From: Chrysopilus asiliformis
Lineage: Eukaryota > Arthropoda > Insecta > Diptera > Rhagionidae
DNA length: 64,000 nucleotides
Direction: 5' to 3'
Assembly (NCBI GenBank): GCA_964034945.1
Contig: OZ035962.1
Location: forward strand, 33,569,943 to 33,633,942
Numbering within the stretch: the stretch's first letter is position 1; each line of letters begins with the position of its first letter. Below are positions 39,101-47,310 of the stretch, in pieces. Made by a program: the position numbers and the translations under genes. The notes beneath the pieces are model-generated. The model saw nothing but the letters and a program-made list of their open reading frames with translations. It was not told the origin of the DNA and did no database searches.

Positions 39101-42100
39101 AACCTCATTTTAAAGCTGAAATATTTCAAAGAACCACAATTCATATCTAAAAAATATTCATATTTCACATAATCATACTCTGTTTCTGCCAATGCTAAAG
39201 GGTTGCTAATATCCCTAAGACGTCTTCTTTCAGCCGTTAAGTCCTTTAAAAACTCCTCATCACTGCTCTCAGTGTCAAAAAACATTTTTCAAATTTTTTC
39301 CGTGACCACAGAAAATTGGAAATACTTTCGCGCGACTCTTCGATTTTGACAACTTAAATGACCTAATTAGTCGGATTCTAGTATATACGACATTAGGCAA
39401 TGCCTAATTCGTGGTCGAAGGAATTACATGAACCCAATATCAATTTTCTTCGACTAAAAAAATCGTTCGACTTTCTGGTCGAAGAAATTTTTCATGAAGT
39501 GGCCCCAGGTATCCGGCCACACCTGTGGCAACTCGAACTTTTTTTGCTCATAACTTCAATGATTTTTGTAACATTTGCCTTAAGCTCATAGCTTCCAAAT
39601 GAAGTATTTTTGGAGGAGGTTCGAAATGCCGAAAATTAACCTCCTCGTGATTTATTGTGTGGAGTTTAATACCGCCGCCACACTGCTGCAAATCCCAAAA
39701 GTGTAATATATTATGTAAACAACCCCTTAACCGATTTATTGACACTCACACCACCAAGAATAAAGGTATTTCAAACATTCCAAACACAAAGAATTACAAG
39801 AAAAACTACTAAAAACAGTCATCCTCTGATTTACATGGTAGATACGTACAAAAAAAATGTGCAAAAAAAGTAAAAAGACCGGATTCACACGATAAGTTTT
39901 TTGATTCATGAATCACGGCAATTCTCTTTTAAACATTCACGAATCATTCACGGTCATTTACACGGTAAATGTTTTGACATGCGTCTTTTTGACGTCTATG
40001 AAAGTTTTTGTCGTAAATTAACATGAACGAATACGAATAAGACCAAAAAGAAATAGAGAAAACGGACTTGCAATAACTTATGGTGAATCAAAAGTTGGTG
40101 ATTCACCAACTTCTCACCCCTCCTACATCTCGCCCTTCTTGCCCTCGTTTGGCCGTGACGTGAATCAAAAAACTTATCGTGTGAATCTGGTTCAGAAAAC
40201 ATAAAACTACGTGAATTTGGGCTAAAAACACAACTGATGTTCGTGAAAATGTTCTTCGCATACTTATTGAATTTTACTAATTTATTTCTTTCATATTCCA
40301 AAATAAACAATGACAAAAACTATGATGACACTTTTACTTACACGGAAAATGTTCAAACTAGATGAAATTCTAATATTTTAGGCCTTGATTCGACATAAAT
40401 TGCGATTTTTTTATGGCGGGTCATGCAAAAAATCGCAAATTATTTTTAATCTAAACGAGGTTTTAAGCGCTAACTGCACCCTCCAAGCAATATTTGAAAA
40501 ATAATATCAGTTCAAATTAAAAGTTTTAACAAAACAAAGTTCTTAAATCGTGTAAAACGGGAATAGAATTGTTGGAAATCGTGCGAAAAAATCGTGTAAA
40601 CCGGGGATGGGTGTACTTAAAAAAAATGTTTAAATATATTGTAACTGTAAAGTATTTAAAAATTCAAATAAATTGTAAAAAAAATATATATTTCTAGATT
40701 GGTGATGGATCACGAAAGTGTCCTCGGTATTGGGCGGACGATGAAATACAATATGATCACATTCTAGTAAAGTATATGCATAGTGAAAGTTGTCCATATT
40801 ATACAAGAAGAGAATTTCATGTAACTAATTGTAAAATTGACGACACGATAAAAGTCACACAATTTCAATATAACGGATGGCCTACAGTCGAAGGAGAAGT
40901 GCCTGAAGTTTGCCGTGGAATAATTGAACTTGTTGATCAAGCACAAAAACATCATAATTCTGAAAATAATTTTTCCACACCGAGTCCAATTGCTGTTCAT
41001 TGCAGGTAACGTATTAAAATATGCCGAGTTTATTTCAGATACTAGAATTTTTTAAATATAAGTTTTAAGAGTATTTAGTTCAGAGGTCTGCAACCTATTG
41101 TTCGACAGGTGGTTGTTTGTGTTTGGAAACACAAACAAACAGTTGTCGAACAGACGTATTTTACAGTCCTATGCAGTGTTTCGTATATAGCATATTTGTG
41201 CTTTCTTAGGCACTTTTCATGTCATGTAGCACTTTGGCACTTTTGCTGGAAGAAAAATACTAAACTACGAATACTGGGCATCAATCTTGTATTACGACGC
41301 GTCTGTGTCTTTCGTTCGACGCGAAGAAATCGACGCGACTCAATATTGCAATCGTATATCTCGACGCCATGTGTGTCGAAAGAAATAATTTAGAGGATAT
41401 TGGGTTTGATTATCAAAATAGTTCAGTTTGTGTATGCCATAAAGCACACATTCCATTATTTCATCTTGATTGTCAACATATCTGACATTGCTGGGGCAAA
41501 ATGTTCACGAACTGTCAAAATGATAAGTGCAATCGAAATTTATATCCTCGGTTTGGATAATTCGAATCAAGAAAAAACTACCACTTTACGCCTAATTAGA
41601 AGTGCACTGAAATCACTGAAAGCATTTAAATCATCGGTGAAAGTTTCCCATAAAATCCTTTTCTTGGTTTACTTGATTTTCCCCATCGCATTTTTTTCGA
41701 GTGAACCTGTGGCAAGTGACGGATTTTCGCCCATAAATTTGACAAGAGCCGCCAACTGATGGTTGTTTGTCTGTTCCCTATAATTTAGTTGTCATAATAA
41801 AATATAATGTATATTTAATCTGGTGTTATTTACTTTGGTTTTGGCTTTTTTTTAAACCACTTCTTACGAAATTAATTGCAACGAAGTAAACACCAAAGTC
41901 TTTATCGACGCTAGTCAATGCGTCGTAAGGTTTGTGTCGAAGTTTGTTCGACGCGTCGAGCTACATGATCGACTTTTGTGTTGTGAGACGCGTTTATGCA
42001 GACGCGTCGTAATACAAAATTAGTGCCCTGATTGTTTTGGGATTATTTTCACGTACAAACTTTAAAGCGATTGAGTTATGTGGCGACTCTTGGAATATCC

Positions 42101-45100
42101 TTTTTGCCTTTTTCAAGAAAGTCAACTCTCAGTGATGCTGAAGCGATTGTCAGATAAATTAAAATTATGTCGAATGAGAAAAACGTTTGGTACAAAATTT
42201 AGGCTCAATCGAGATGTTAACCAGAGGGAAATTGACAAACATGAAATATTGAATATCAAAACAGGGCACCAATCATGTATTCCGACGCGTCTCTGTCTTT
42301 CGACTTCGACGCAGCTTTTAACTCTTGACTTCGCCATATCTGCAGATTGAAATTTCACGGAATCGTCACTATGAATAGAAACGTGATTCTGACTGTCACT
42401 CCAGGAAATTTGAAGCTGCTGATATAGCGAAGTCAAGAGTTAAAAGCTGCGTCGAAGTCGAAAGACAGAGACGCGTCGGAATACATAATTGGTGCCCAGA
42501 TCGAATAGAAAATTTTCCATTTGATCCGATTTTCGATTTGAATTTCATAATCGACGCAGTTGCTGCATTTTGTTGTTAATGTGTTTCTGCTTTTGTTAGT
42601 GAAGTCATCTGTGGTGGATCGCTTGGAGATTTTTTTTAGTTCATTTATGATTACCAAAATCTCATGTTGAAGCTTCAGTTTCAGGTTTTATAATTTTAGC
42701 TGGAATTTTATTAAAATTAGGGGGTTATGGTTTATTACGTGTATTTTCTTTTCTTCAATATATTGGTTTAAAATCTAATTTATTTCTTTATTTTGACTTA
42801 AAAACAGTGAATTGTGGCATTTTTATTACCATTTACATAAAAAATCTAAAAGTGCAAAAATTTGGTGGTTTTTTTAATTTAAATTTATTATTTTGTGACT
42901 CGGAATTAGTCACTTTCGGGTGACAATGTGTGTGATTGTAACTTTACGCGACTTATCACCGTACGCGATTTCAGCCCTGGTACTTGAATAGAAACGGTTT
43001 AGAAGCAAAATATTCAAATATGACTTATAGCCCGAAAATTATTAAAATATATATAATATTTAAATCTCAGAGGTCAGGAAATTCAAATAAATAATATATA
43101 TATAAATATCTGTGGCAAACACGCAATACCTCTCAAATCGATTTTCAGGCGAAGTCAAAGTGATTTGTATTTGAATTTTCAGACAGATCAGTTTGGCTTC
43201 GCCTGAAAATCGACTTAAGCTGTTTTGCATTTTTGCGATCAAAACGGGTGATCCAATTGGAGGTACTTTTTCCTGAATACTGAACACAAACCTCATATAG
43301 ACTTGTGTTTAGTGACGAAGCTCAGGGGGAGACATCTCAATTTTCCCAACTCGAACATCTAATTTTTCCTAACTAGGATGTACCTAATAAAAATTCCTTT
43401 TCCTTGCCCAGAATCTCTGACCAGAAATTATAATACAGAATAATGGTTATGTTAACATATTGTAATTTTTTTTATTTTTCACATACAATTAAATAAAGGG
43501 TAAACACTAATACTCTTATGCGACCCTTGAGAGAAAAGATAACCGTTGAAGATGACTTCAACTAGAGTCTGTACATATCTAATTTATAGTACATGGATTC
43601 GTCTTTCCTTTAACTTTGCCCATGCCGAAACAAATTTCGTAAGGTCAATTATATCAGTTAGGTCTTTTTCGCTGTGTAGTATCATTAAAGAACTCAGTCT
43701 TTCGTCTCCTATAGTCGACTTAGAACGTTTTTCACCAGTTTTAGCTGGGGCTTTATCATGTATCTTGAATCGAAAATCAAATCGACTCGAACACCGCACT
43801 CGAAAACGGATTTCATTGGTATCATGTAAAAGTTTCGTTTCGAGTAAAATGTATTGCCATAAATTAATCGAAAACAAGGAACCTGCTGGTAACTTGGAAA
43901 TTTCGTGTTTATATTTAGTGTCATTATTGAATAGTTTTATATAATTTGTTGTTAGTTTTTGTGTTTTCTTTTTTGTGAAATTAATGCCGGCAGTTTAAAA
44001 AAATTGAAATAAGAACCGGATAAAAGTGAATGTGAAATAAGTGCCAGAAAAAAGTGACGAAAGTGATGATGGCGGTTTCAACCCAAGAATTCATACGGAA
44101 TGGACTTCGTTTAAAATCGTGATTAACTAAATATTATATGTTAGAGGCCACTTTTCCTTATTTTTTATAGATTTTTCAAGGAATTTAAATATGTTTTGCT
44201 AGAAATAAAGTTCTCACATAAAAAAAAACATTGAAATGACTTAAATTTTCTTTTCGAGTTTCATTTCCGGCAACTGAAAAGTGTTCGAGTAAATTTCCGA
44301 AAATGAATGACAAATATTTGATCGAATTCGAGTTAGCTGATACCGTTTCAAACATTTCCGTGCATTTCATTTTCGATTCGAGTTCCCTGATAAGGCCCCT
44401 GGTTGAATTTGCGCTCATTCGTAGCTACGGAGAAACAGGCAGTTAGAACAAAAGTTATTAGCTGAAATGCTAATTTAAGTATCCCTTTCATTTCACGTGC
44501 TCGCTTAACAATCTCTACCATGTTTTTTGCTTCTTTACAATCCCGAAACAGAATTTCCATCTCCAGACATCTGGTCTCTGGTCATGGGAAGGAATCATCT
44601 CCACTACCTTCTTCAAATTAGCTATTGTCAAAACGCTTTCTGAAACTGGAATTGGAAAGATGTCAAAGAGAGGCTTCATGCTATTGAGGCAAGCACTGAC
44701 ATTAGATTGTAGCAGAGAAGTTAATGTATCTAGGACACACTTGGGGGGGGGGGGGGGGGGGGGCTCCATCTTACATCCCCCCCAGTCGGTACGGCCCTGG
44801 ATGGCGCTACATGTCATACAACTAACGATACAATCGCTTTATTGAGGGAAACGTTCGATGAAAACATCATCTCAAGAAATGGTCCTGTTAATTGGCCACC
44901 GAGATCTTGTGATCTGACACCATTGGATAACTTTCTGTGGGGATATGTGAAATACTCTTGTTTACGTCGATAAACCCGGAACGATTACAGCTTTGGAAGG
45001 AAACATAACCCGTGCTATTCGCGGAATACCGACCGATATGCTTGAAAGAGTGGTCGAAAATTGGACCCACAGAATGGACCATTTAAGAGGTAGTCGTGAG

Positions 45101-45610
45101 CAACATTTGCAGGAAATTTTCTTTAAACATTAAATGACATGCACCAAACTAACAACTTAAAGATTTTCCTCAATATATTAATTATTATGTGTTAAACAGG
45201 AAGCTCTTATTGGATCACCCTTTATATGTTTTTTGATTCCTAAATATCTATTTCAATTTTATGGTTTAGAAAAAAAGATAATTAATAAAATTGTAATAAA
45301 GTTTATTTAACAATAATATTTTTATTACAGTCTCGGAACAGATCGCAGTTCAATATTTGTGGCAATGTGCATACTGGTACAACAGTTGCGAACAGAAAAG
45401 AAGGTTGACATCTGCACCACAACGAGAAAACTGCGATCGCAAAGGAGTGTACTTTTGGATACATATGTATTATTACACCAACAAATTTTTTAATCAAATT
45501 ATAAATATAATAATACTATTTTGCAGGCACAATATGAATTCCTTCATCGAGCTATCGTTAACTATGCGGATCTTCATAACTTATCTTTAGACTCACCGAC
45601 AAATTGCTAA
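21165..45610 (+). CDS. Ptp99A: Receptor protein tyrosine phosphatase 99A, eleven exons
   Basis: Exons are 21165-21261, 21456-21567, 26625-28780, 28841-29102, 34311-35205, 35261-35413, 36105-36215, 36269-36448, 40698-41005, 45331-45466 and 45527-45610. The phases close to 1497 residues. A signal peptide (residues 1-30) is followed by an Ig domain (Cys47/Cys114, with AWWTF), a second Ig-like domain (Cys159/Cys219), about three FN3 repeats (240-550), a membrane-proximal region and a stalk with KRKRR at 725-729, and a membrane helix at 828-853. D1 has KNRYPDI (951-957), W-K-D in place of the WPD loop (1094-1096) and the P-loop [10 protein letters not shown] with Cys1128. D2 keeps HCSLGTDRS (Cys1424, Arg1430) but has WPT instead of WPD (1383-1385), so it is probably inactive. 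In Drosophila this receptor acts in motor axon guidance at the growth cone membrane. The [12 protein letters not shown] segment and the domain order fit Ptp99A rather than Lar. Introns 2, 4, 8 and 9 are enlarged by transposons; AATAAA at 45618 follows the stop. Confidence 0.92.
21773..21933 (+). repeat. Short copy of the CAGTAGAACACGCTTAA MITE family
   Basis: It begins CAGTAGAACACGCTTAATTG and ends CATTTAAGCGTGCTACACTG, the same inverted ends as the elements at 37880 and 59991, with an internally deleted body. It lies in Ptp99A intron 2. Confidence 0.7.
22017..22503 (+). repeat. MITE with GC-rich ends (CCCGTAACCGGCGGGACGTG), copy 1
   Basis: The ends CCCTATTCCCGTAACCGG and CCGGTTACGGGACAAGGG are inverted repeats of about 30 bp; the GC-rich termini stand out against the AT-rich host. 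A second copy at 47890-48374, in inverted orientation, differs at only about 2 of 90 positions in the stretch I compared by eye, so both inserted recently. Confidence 0.85.
22811..23439 (-). mobile_element. piggyBac-type element, internally deleted, 629 bp, TTAA flanks
   Basis: The ends CCCTCATTCGTATTTC and GAAATACGGATTAGGG are inverted and flanked by TTAA on both sides (22807-22810, 23440-23443), the piggyBac signature. On the minus strand at about 23105-23010 a reading frame gives [14 protein letters not shown] then [15 protein letters not shown] and a stop. This has the spacing of the C-terminal cysteine-rich domain of piggyBac transposases. The catalytic part is gone. Subterminal GTGTCAATTTGACAC-like motifs occur near both ends. 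Confidence 0.8.
23478..23571. repeat. Small palindrome, 94 bp
   Basis: GTCAAAAATAAGAGTCTGTG at the left is mirrored by CACAGACTCTTATTTTTGAC at the right, with AAATAACT/AGTTATTT pairing further in. Probably a minimal foldback element in Ptp99A intron 2. Confidence 0.75.
23622..24848 (-). mobile_element. Defective mariner with a nested MITE, TA flanks
   Basis: The ends CGAGGATAGCCGTTTATATT and AATATAAACGGCTACCCTCG (one mismatch) are inverted and flanked by TA. The minus strand encodes a mariner transposase start (MELTREHF), then [25 protein letters not shown] and [14 protein letters not shown]. It resumes beyond a MITE as [17 protein letters not shown] then a stop, [16 protein letters not shown], and finally [12 protein letters not shown] with a stop. 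Parts of the N terminus and most of the catalytic domain are deleted, so no active enzyme can be made. It lies in Ptp99A intron 2, antisense to the gene. Confidence 0.85.
23882..24436. repeat. MITE inserted within the mariner, rich in AGAGACTTTGGTCTC motifs
   Basis: The ends AAGGTAGAAATACACGACGA and CGTCGTGTATCTCTACCTT continue inward as an inverted AGAGACTTTGGTCTCT. GTCTC/GAGAC motifs recur many times inside. Removing it rejoins the mariner reading (ETFLCI to NTSVFKIL), with TAA on both sides as a possible 3-bp duplication. Confidence 0.8.
25488..25795 (+). pseudogene. 3' fragment of a mariner transposase
   Basis: The plus strand reads [20 protein letters not shown] then [17 protein letters not shown], an in-frame stop, and [20 protein letters not shown]. 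This is the C-terminal part of mariner transposase including the third catalytic Asp in PDIAPSDYH. The 5' part is absent. It ends against a fragment of the GACA-type dispersed repeat (GTTACAAACGGTAAGG). Confidence 0.85.
25814..26060. repeat. MITE with GAGGCGTTAAAA inverted ends, 247 bp
   Basis: GAGGCGTTAAAATCTAGAGT and GGACC are mirrored by GGTCC and ACTCTAGCTTTTAACGCCTC with one mismatch over 25 bp. It splits a dispersed repeat that reads without the insert as GGCAAA..AATATACCCTTTGG elsewhere (13120-13150), so the empty site is known; the duplicated target is AT or ATAT. Confidence 0.85.
29285..29400 (-). repeat. Fragment of the 10210/63430 dispersed repeat
   Basis: ATATTGTATTGTCATCAGAC and GGAAGTGGATCAAAATTGAG match the 63430-63680 copy at moderate identity. 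It lies in Ptp99A intron 4. Confidence 0.55.
29590..30155 (-). repeat. Dispersed repeat with (GTCY)n core, reverse copy
   Basis: It runs from ATACCCGTATGGTGAAACCA through CCGTCCGTCTGTCTGTCTG to CCAATGATTGCCAGATTGG and is the reverse complement of 12560-13165. The DNA from 30156 to 30475 shows nothing I recognise. Confidence 0.8.
30480..30880 (+). mobile_element. tRNA-derived SINE
   Basis: TAGTCCAAGTGG (30508-30519) matches the Pol III A box and GGTTCAATTCC (30552-30562) the B box, at tRNA-like spacing. The head up to about 30575 is tRNA-like, including CGGGTTCCAACG before and CAGCTGTCGCAC after. The body that follows is GC-richer than its surroundings (GAGGAGGCCCAGGCTCTTCG). No cloverleaf with an intact acceptor stem is evident, so it is not a tRNA gene. 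It lies in Ptp99A intron 4. The DNA from 30881 to 31699 shows no clear feature. Confidence 0.65.
31700..32552 (+). repeat. Dispersed repeat with a hugely expanded (ACTGACAG)n tract (copy 2)
   Basis: The segments flanking the tract match copy 1 (5521-5835, minus): AGTAAATCGAGAAAAACG, CCATTTCAGGACC and TTTTTGAGAAATC on one side; CCAATCGACTCAGGA, AAATTTTTCATGAATAC and AATACTTTATTATA on the other. The mariner at 32553 inserted at the TA ending this segment. Confidence 0.8.
31996..32446. repeat. Microsatellite (ACTGACAG)n, about 450 bp
   Basis: Eight-base units ACTGACAG run almost without error to about 32350, with one shortened unit near 32278. After that the array changes to a 12-base unit ACTGACAGACAG. 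Because 8 is not a multiple of 3, and no stop occurs, all three minus-strand frames are open for 160-200 codons (SVCQSVSL repeats); these are not genes. Confidence 0.95.
32553..33457 (+). mobile_element. mariner (mellifera-type) deletion derivative, 905 bp
   Basis: The ends ACACATGGATCAATAAGTCC (continuing CGAGACTAA) are perfectly inverted at the right and flanked by TA on both sides. The frame from 32732 starts [14 protein letters not shown], with the helix-turn-helix region [27 protein letters not shown], then [17 protein letters not shown] (first catalytic Asp) and [12 protein letters not shown] (second). It stops at 33370. The tail KGDYIDE plus stop follows at once, so about 130 codons with the third catalytic Asp have been lost cleanly. 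Intact ends with a gutted enzyme suggest cross-mobilisation. It lies in Ptp99A intron 4; 33458-34310 holds no other recognised feature. Confidence 0.9.
36564..36804. repeat. MITE with TTAA target duplication, 241 bp
   Basis: The ends CACTCTAACTGCCACGACAG and CTGACGTGGCAGTTCGAGTG are inverted with a few mismatches; TTAA flanks both (36560-36563, 36805-36808). The TTAA flanks suggest a piggyBac-type transposase in trans. It lies in Ptp99A intron 8. Confidence 0.75.
37372..37761. repeat. Tc1/mariner-type MITE with about 95-bp inverted ends, 390 bp
   Basis: CAGTATCGGACAAAAGAAAT at the left is mirrored by ATTTCTTTTGTCCGATACTG at the right. The arms extend through CTAACTTTTTAGGGGGGTTA and TTGACAAACGGTATTCAGAA. 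TA flanks both ends. No transposase is encoded. Confidence 0.85.
37880..38363. repeat. MITE of the CAGTAGAAC family with internal GCATTTAAGCGTGT motifs
   Basis: The ends CAGTAGAACGTGCTTAAATG and CATTTAAGCGTGTTCTACTG are inverted and flanked by TA. The body is filled with variants of ACGCTTAAATGCA in both directions. Related copies are at 59991-60466, 21773-21933 and a fragment at 46555-46625. Confidence 0.85.
38634..39508 (-). mobile_element. Harbinger-like DNA element, truncated, about 875 bp
   Basis: The left end CAGGGGTGGCTTCATGTAAC equals the ends of the 4888-5328 foldback; the right end has CTTCATGAAGTGG-like sequence closing with GGCCCCAG. Subterminal TTCGACCA motifs recur on both sides. 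The minus strand carries a Harbinger transposase N-terminal fragment at 39285-38944. Confidence 0.7.
38944..39285 (-). pseudogene. Harbinger (HARBI1-like) transposase N-terminal fragment
   Basis: The 113-codon frame starts [20 protein letters not shown]. It holds the stretch [20 protein letters not shown], with [18 protein letters not shown] soon after. That arrangement is the usual front of PIF/Harbinger nucleases ahead of the catalytic DDE domain, which is absent here. The assignment rests on pattern recognition only. Confidence 0.6.
39889..40190. repeat. MITE with CCGGATTCACACGATAAG inverted ends, 302 bp
   Basis: CCGGATTCACACGATAAGTT (continuing TTTTGATTCA) is mirrored by TGAATCAAAAAACTTATCGT (continuing GTGAATCTGG). 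The interior also pairs around GAATCACGG and GGCCGTGACG. It lies in Ptp99A intron 8. Confidence 0.75.
41099..41155. repeat. Hairpin, 57 bp
   Basis: TGTTCGACAGGTGGTTGTTT pairs with AAACAAACAGTTGTCGAACA around GTGTTTGGAAACAC. Isolated palindrome in Ptp99A intron 9. Confidence 0.7.
41275..42030. repeat. MITE with GACGCGTC-rich ends, 756 bp
   Basis: CTGGGCATCAATCTTGTATT then ACGACGCGTC is mirrored by GACGCGTCGT then AATACAAAATTAGTGCCCTG. TTCGACGCG motifs recur inside both ends. An open frame at 41400-41759 lies within and resembles nothing I know. Confidence 0.75.
42262..42499. repeat. Second GACGCGTC-family element, near-perfect foldback, 238 bp
   Basis: CAGGGCACCAATCATGTATT then CCGACGCGTC is mirrored by GACGCGTCGG then AATACATAATTGGTGCCCAG, and the arms pair through AGCTTTTAACTCTTGACTTC. 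It shares terminal motifs with 41275-42030 only 230 bp away. Confidence 0.8.
42630..42780 (+). pseudogene. Nuclear mitochondrial insert (NUMT): ND4 fragment
   Basis: Read with the invertebrate mitochondrial code, the plus strand gives [20 protein letters not shown], then [20 protein letters not shown] and [10 protein letters not shown]. This is the conserved core of NADH dehydrogenase subunit 4. The Trp in HLWLPK is encoded by TGA (42648-42650), a stop in the nuclear code but Trp in mitochondria, so the source is mitochondrial. Similarity fades beyond about 42780. It sits in Ptp99A intron 9. Confidence 0.9.
42979..43300. repeat. Repeat beginning TGGTACTTGAATAGAAA, with a small inverted pair inside
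   Basis: CTGGTACTTGAATAGAAACG and ATAGCCCGAAAATTATTAAA are shared with 53962-54050. CGATTTTCAGGCGAAGTCAAA-like sequence at about 43139 is inverted near 43213 (GGCTTCGCCTGAAAATCG). Boundaries to the right are uncertain. Confidence 0.5.
43745..44402. repeat. MITE of the CTGGGGCTTTATCA family, full copy, 658 bp
   Basis: CTGGGGCTTTATCATG followed by CGAATCGAAAAT-like sequence is mirrored at the right (ATTTTCGATTCGAG, then CTGATAAGGCCCCTGG). The body matches 18442-18968 (right part) and the reverse complement of 54171-54318 (left part). Open frames on either strand are repeat-borne. Confidence 0.8.
44743..44763 (+). repeat. Poly-G run of 21 nt
   Basis: An uninterrupted run of 21 G lies in otherwise AT-rich intron 9 of Ptp99A, followed soon after by a run of seven C. 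The minus-strand frame through it ([20 protein letters not shown]) is unrecognised. Confidence 0.9.
44800..45134 (+). pseudogene. 3' remnant of an IS630/Tc1-mariner-like transposase
   Basis: The plus strand reads [20 protein letters not shown], then [20 protein letters not shown] and [14 protein letters not shown]. After a frameshift it continues [16 protein letters not shown] and [19 protein letters not shown] before a stop. DGATCHT and [12 protein letters not shown] are the second and third catalytic segments of this transposase group. The 5' half is missing and the frame is broken. Confidence 0.8.
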
Positions 45611-46554
45611 CGGGGTAAATAAATCCGAAATATATATTTTTAAACTAAAAGTGACTATAGATGGGTAGTTTGAATGAGAGCTTTGATATAATGAAACCTA
45701 AATGGTACGCAATTATTAGATGGCAACTGGGAAAAATTAGAGATTTCGGGTTCTCAAATTTTTATGAAACAAAACATTTTTTTACTATTCAAGTCCTATA
45801 TTAAAACAAATGTTTCATAATTTTTATGGGAATACTGAAGTTTGGTCAGTTAATTTTCCATTAAACAGTATGTAAAATAGGGTGTATCAAAAATCTCACG
45901 CTTGTTTTTGTTGAATATTTTATTAATTTGAATATTGCGTATATACATACATAGTATTTAAAAAAAATACAAATTGTTATGATCAGAAGCAATAACCTCT
46001 TAAGTGGGGTTAAGTAGAGTTTTAACATGATCTGTATTGAAGCTTCAAAAAGAATATTGTAGTTTCACATGAAAATCAACTTAAGCGGTTAATGCTTGTG
46101 GCCACAAAATTGTATTTATTTAAATAAAAACGAGATTTTTTAAATACTTAAACTGAAAAAAGTATTGCTTAGTTAAATTAGAAAAAAAAATTATTTGCTG
46201 ACAAAAACTGTATGAAAATAATTAGAAAAATGATACGTCACGAAGATAGTACCGTTGCTTCTTTCGTTCTTCGCGAAATACATATATTAAAAAAGCATTC
46301 CATTTACCATTTTCCTGAATTTAATTTTAATTCAGTGCATTTTTTTTCATCAACCAATTTGTGCTATCGACGGCTTCCTTGTTTTATCGAAAAACTCAGA
46401 CACGTCTTTTTAAAATGCATTAACAGTAAAATATTTAACTACAGTCATGCATGTTCGACGAATACTTCTTTTATTTTAAAATTCAATAAATTAGCCAGAA
46501 AACCACTCGTTGTGAAGGTAGCCCCACGTTTCTTTCTCTTTGTGCAGTAAATCG
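45611..46554 (+). other. 3' flank of Ptp99A, no other gene recognised
   Basis: AATAAA at 45618-45623 lies eight bases after the stop; further AT-rich sequence could hold a longer 3' UTR. Nothing else is identifiable. Confidence 0.5.
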
Positions 46555-46625
46555 CGACAAAAATCGTTGTGCATTTAGTAAATTGCGATAGAAATCATTG
46601 TTCATTTAAGCGTGTTCTGTCGTAC
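46555..46625. repeat. Fragment of the CAGTAGAAC MITE family
   Basis: GTTGTGCATTTAGTAAATTG and TTCATTTAAGCGTGTTCTGT resemble the right end of the 37880-38363 family. Only this end remains. Confidence 0.5.
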
Positions 46626-46727
46626 TAAAAAATTGTCTACAAAAAATCTCGGAAAATTTACGAATTTTCGAGATTTTCTATTCTCACTTTTTAACTGCGA
46701 AATTCCGGGATCCCGTTTGGCAAACCC

Positions 46728-46843
46728 TAGGAGCCTATTATGGAATACGATTGCAATTTCTGTGTTGTTAGTGTTTTCTACTAACAACAACAGGTAAATC
46801 CCGATCGTTACGATTACGATGAAATATGAATAGGGGCCCCTAA
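46728..46843. repeat. Palindromic element with TGTTGTTAGTG hairpin core (copy 1, degraded)
   Basis: The core TGTTGTTAGTGTTTTCTACT followed by AACAACAACA is the same loop found at 50432, 55420 and 61549. The arms (AGGAGCCTATTATGGA at the left, AATAGGGGCCCCT at the right) pair imperfectly. Confidence 0.6.
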
Positions 46844-46885
46844 TGTTTTACGAATTTTTTTGTGAAATTGGCCTTTGATGATTCA

Positions 46886-47310
46886 CTTTGAATATGTACA
46901 AATATAGAAGAATAATCTATTAGTTGTCACCTTGGGCCGATGGTGGCGAAAATGTCTGCGGTTCAAGTATTAAATAAAAATCCCCCAAACTTAAAGCTTA
47001 GGTATGTGTATTAACTAAAATACCCTAAAACTTTAAGCACAATGGGAAATTTGTAATCGCAATGATCGCGGTTTATCATTGTGTGCTGTACGTGTTCAGT
47101 TCATTCCTCGTATGACACCATAAGAATCAACGCAAACCGCTTTGCTTCTTAAATGGGTGCGTGCTTTTTGGTCTGGGATATTTGTGGGGAAATTCTCAAT
47201 TTGAATCTAAACTAAAAGCTACAATATTACATAAAAATGGTCACTATCGCCACCATCGGCCCAAGGTGAAAACTAATAGATTATTCTTCTATATTTGTAC
47301 ATATTCAAAG
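46886..47310. repeat. MITE with about 62-bp inverted ends, 425 bp
   Basis: CTTTGAATATGTACAAATAT and on through CACCTTGGGCCGATGGTGGC is mirrored almost perfectly at the right (GCCACCATCGGCCCAAGGTG through ATATTTGTACATATTCAAAG). The interior has no coding sequence. The DNA from 47311 to 47889 shows nothing clear. Confidence 0.85.

Noticed and set aside
41400..41759. 119-codon frame on the plus strand
   Set aside because: It is inside a MITE, has no recognisable domain and shows no codon pattern of a gene.
44515..44817. 100-codon minus-strand frame with a proline run
   Set aside because: The prolines come from the poly-G run; the remainder hints at a transposase tail ([17 protein letters not shown]) but I could not support an assignment.
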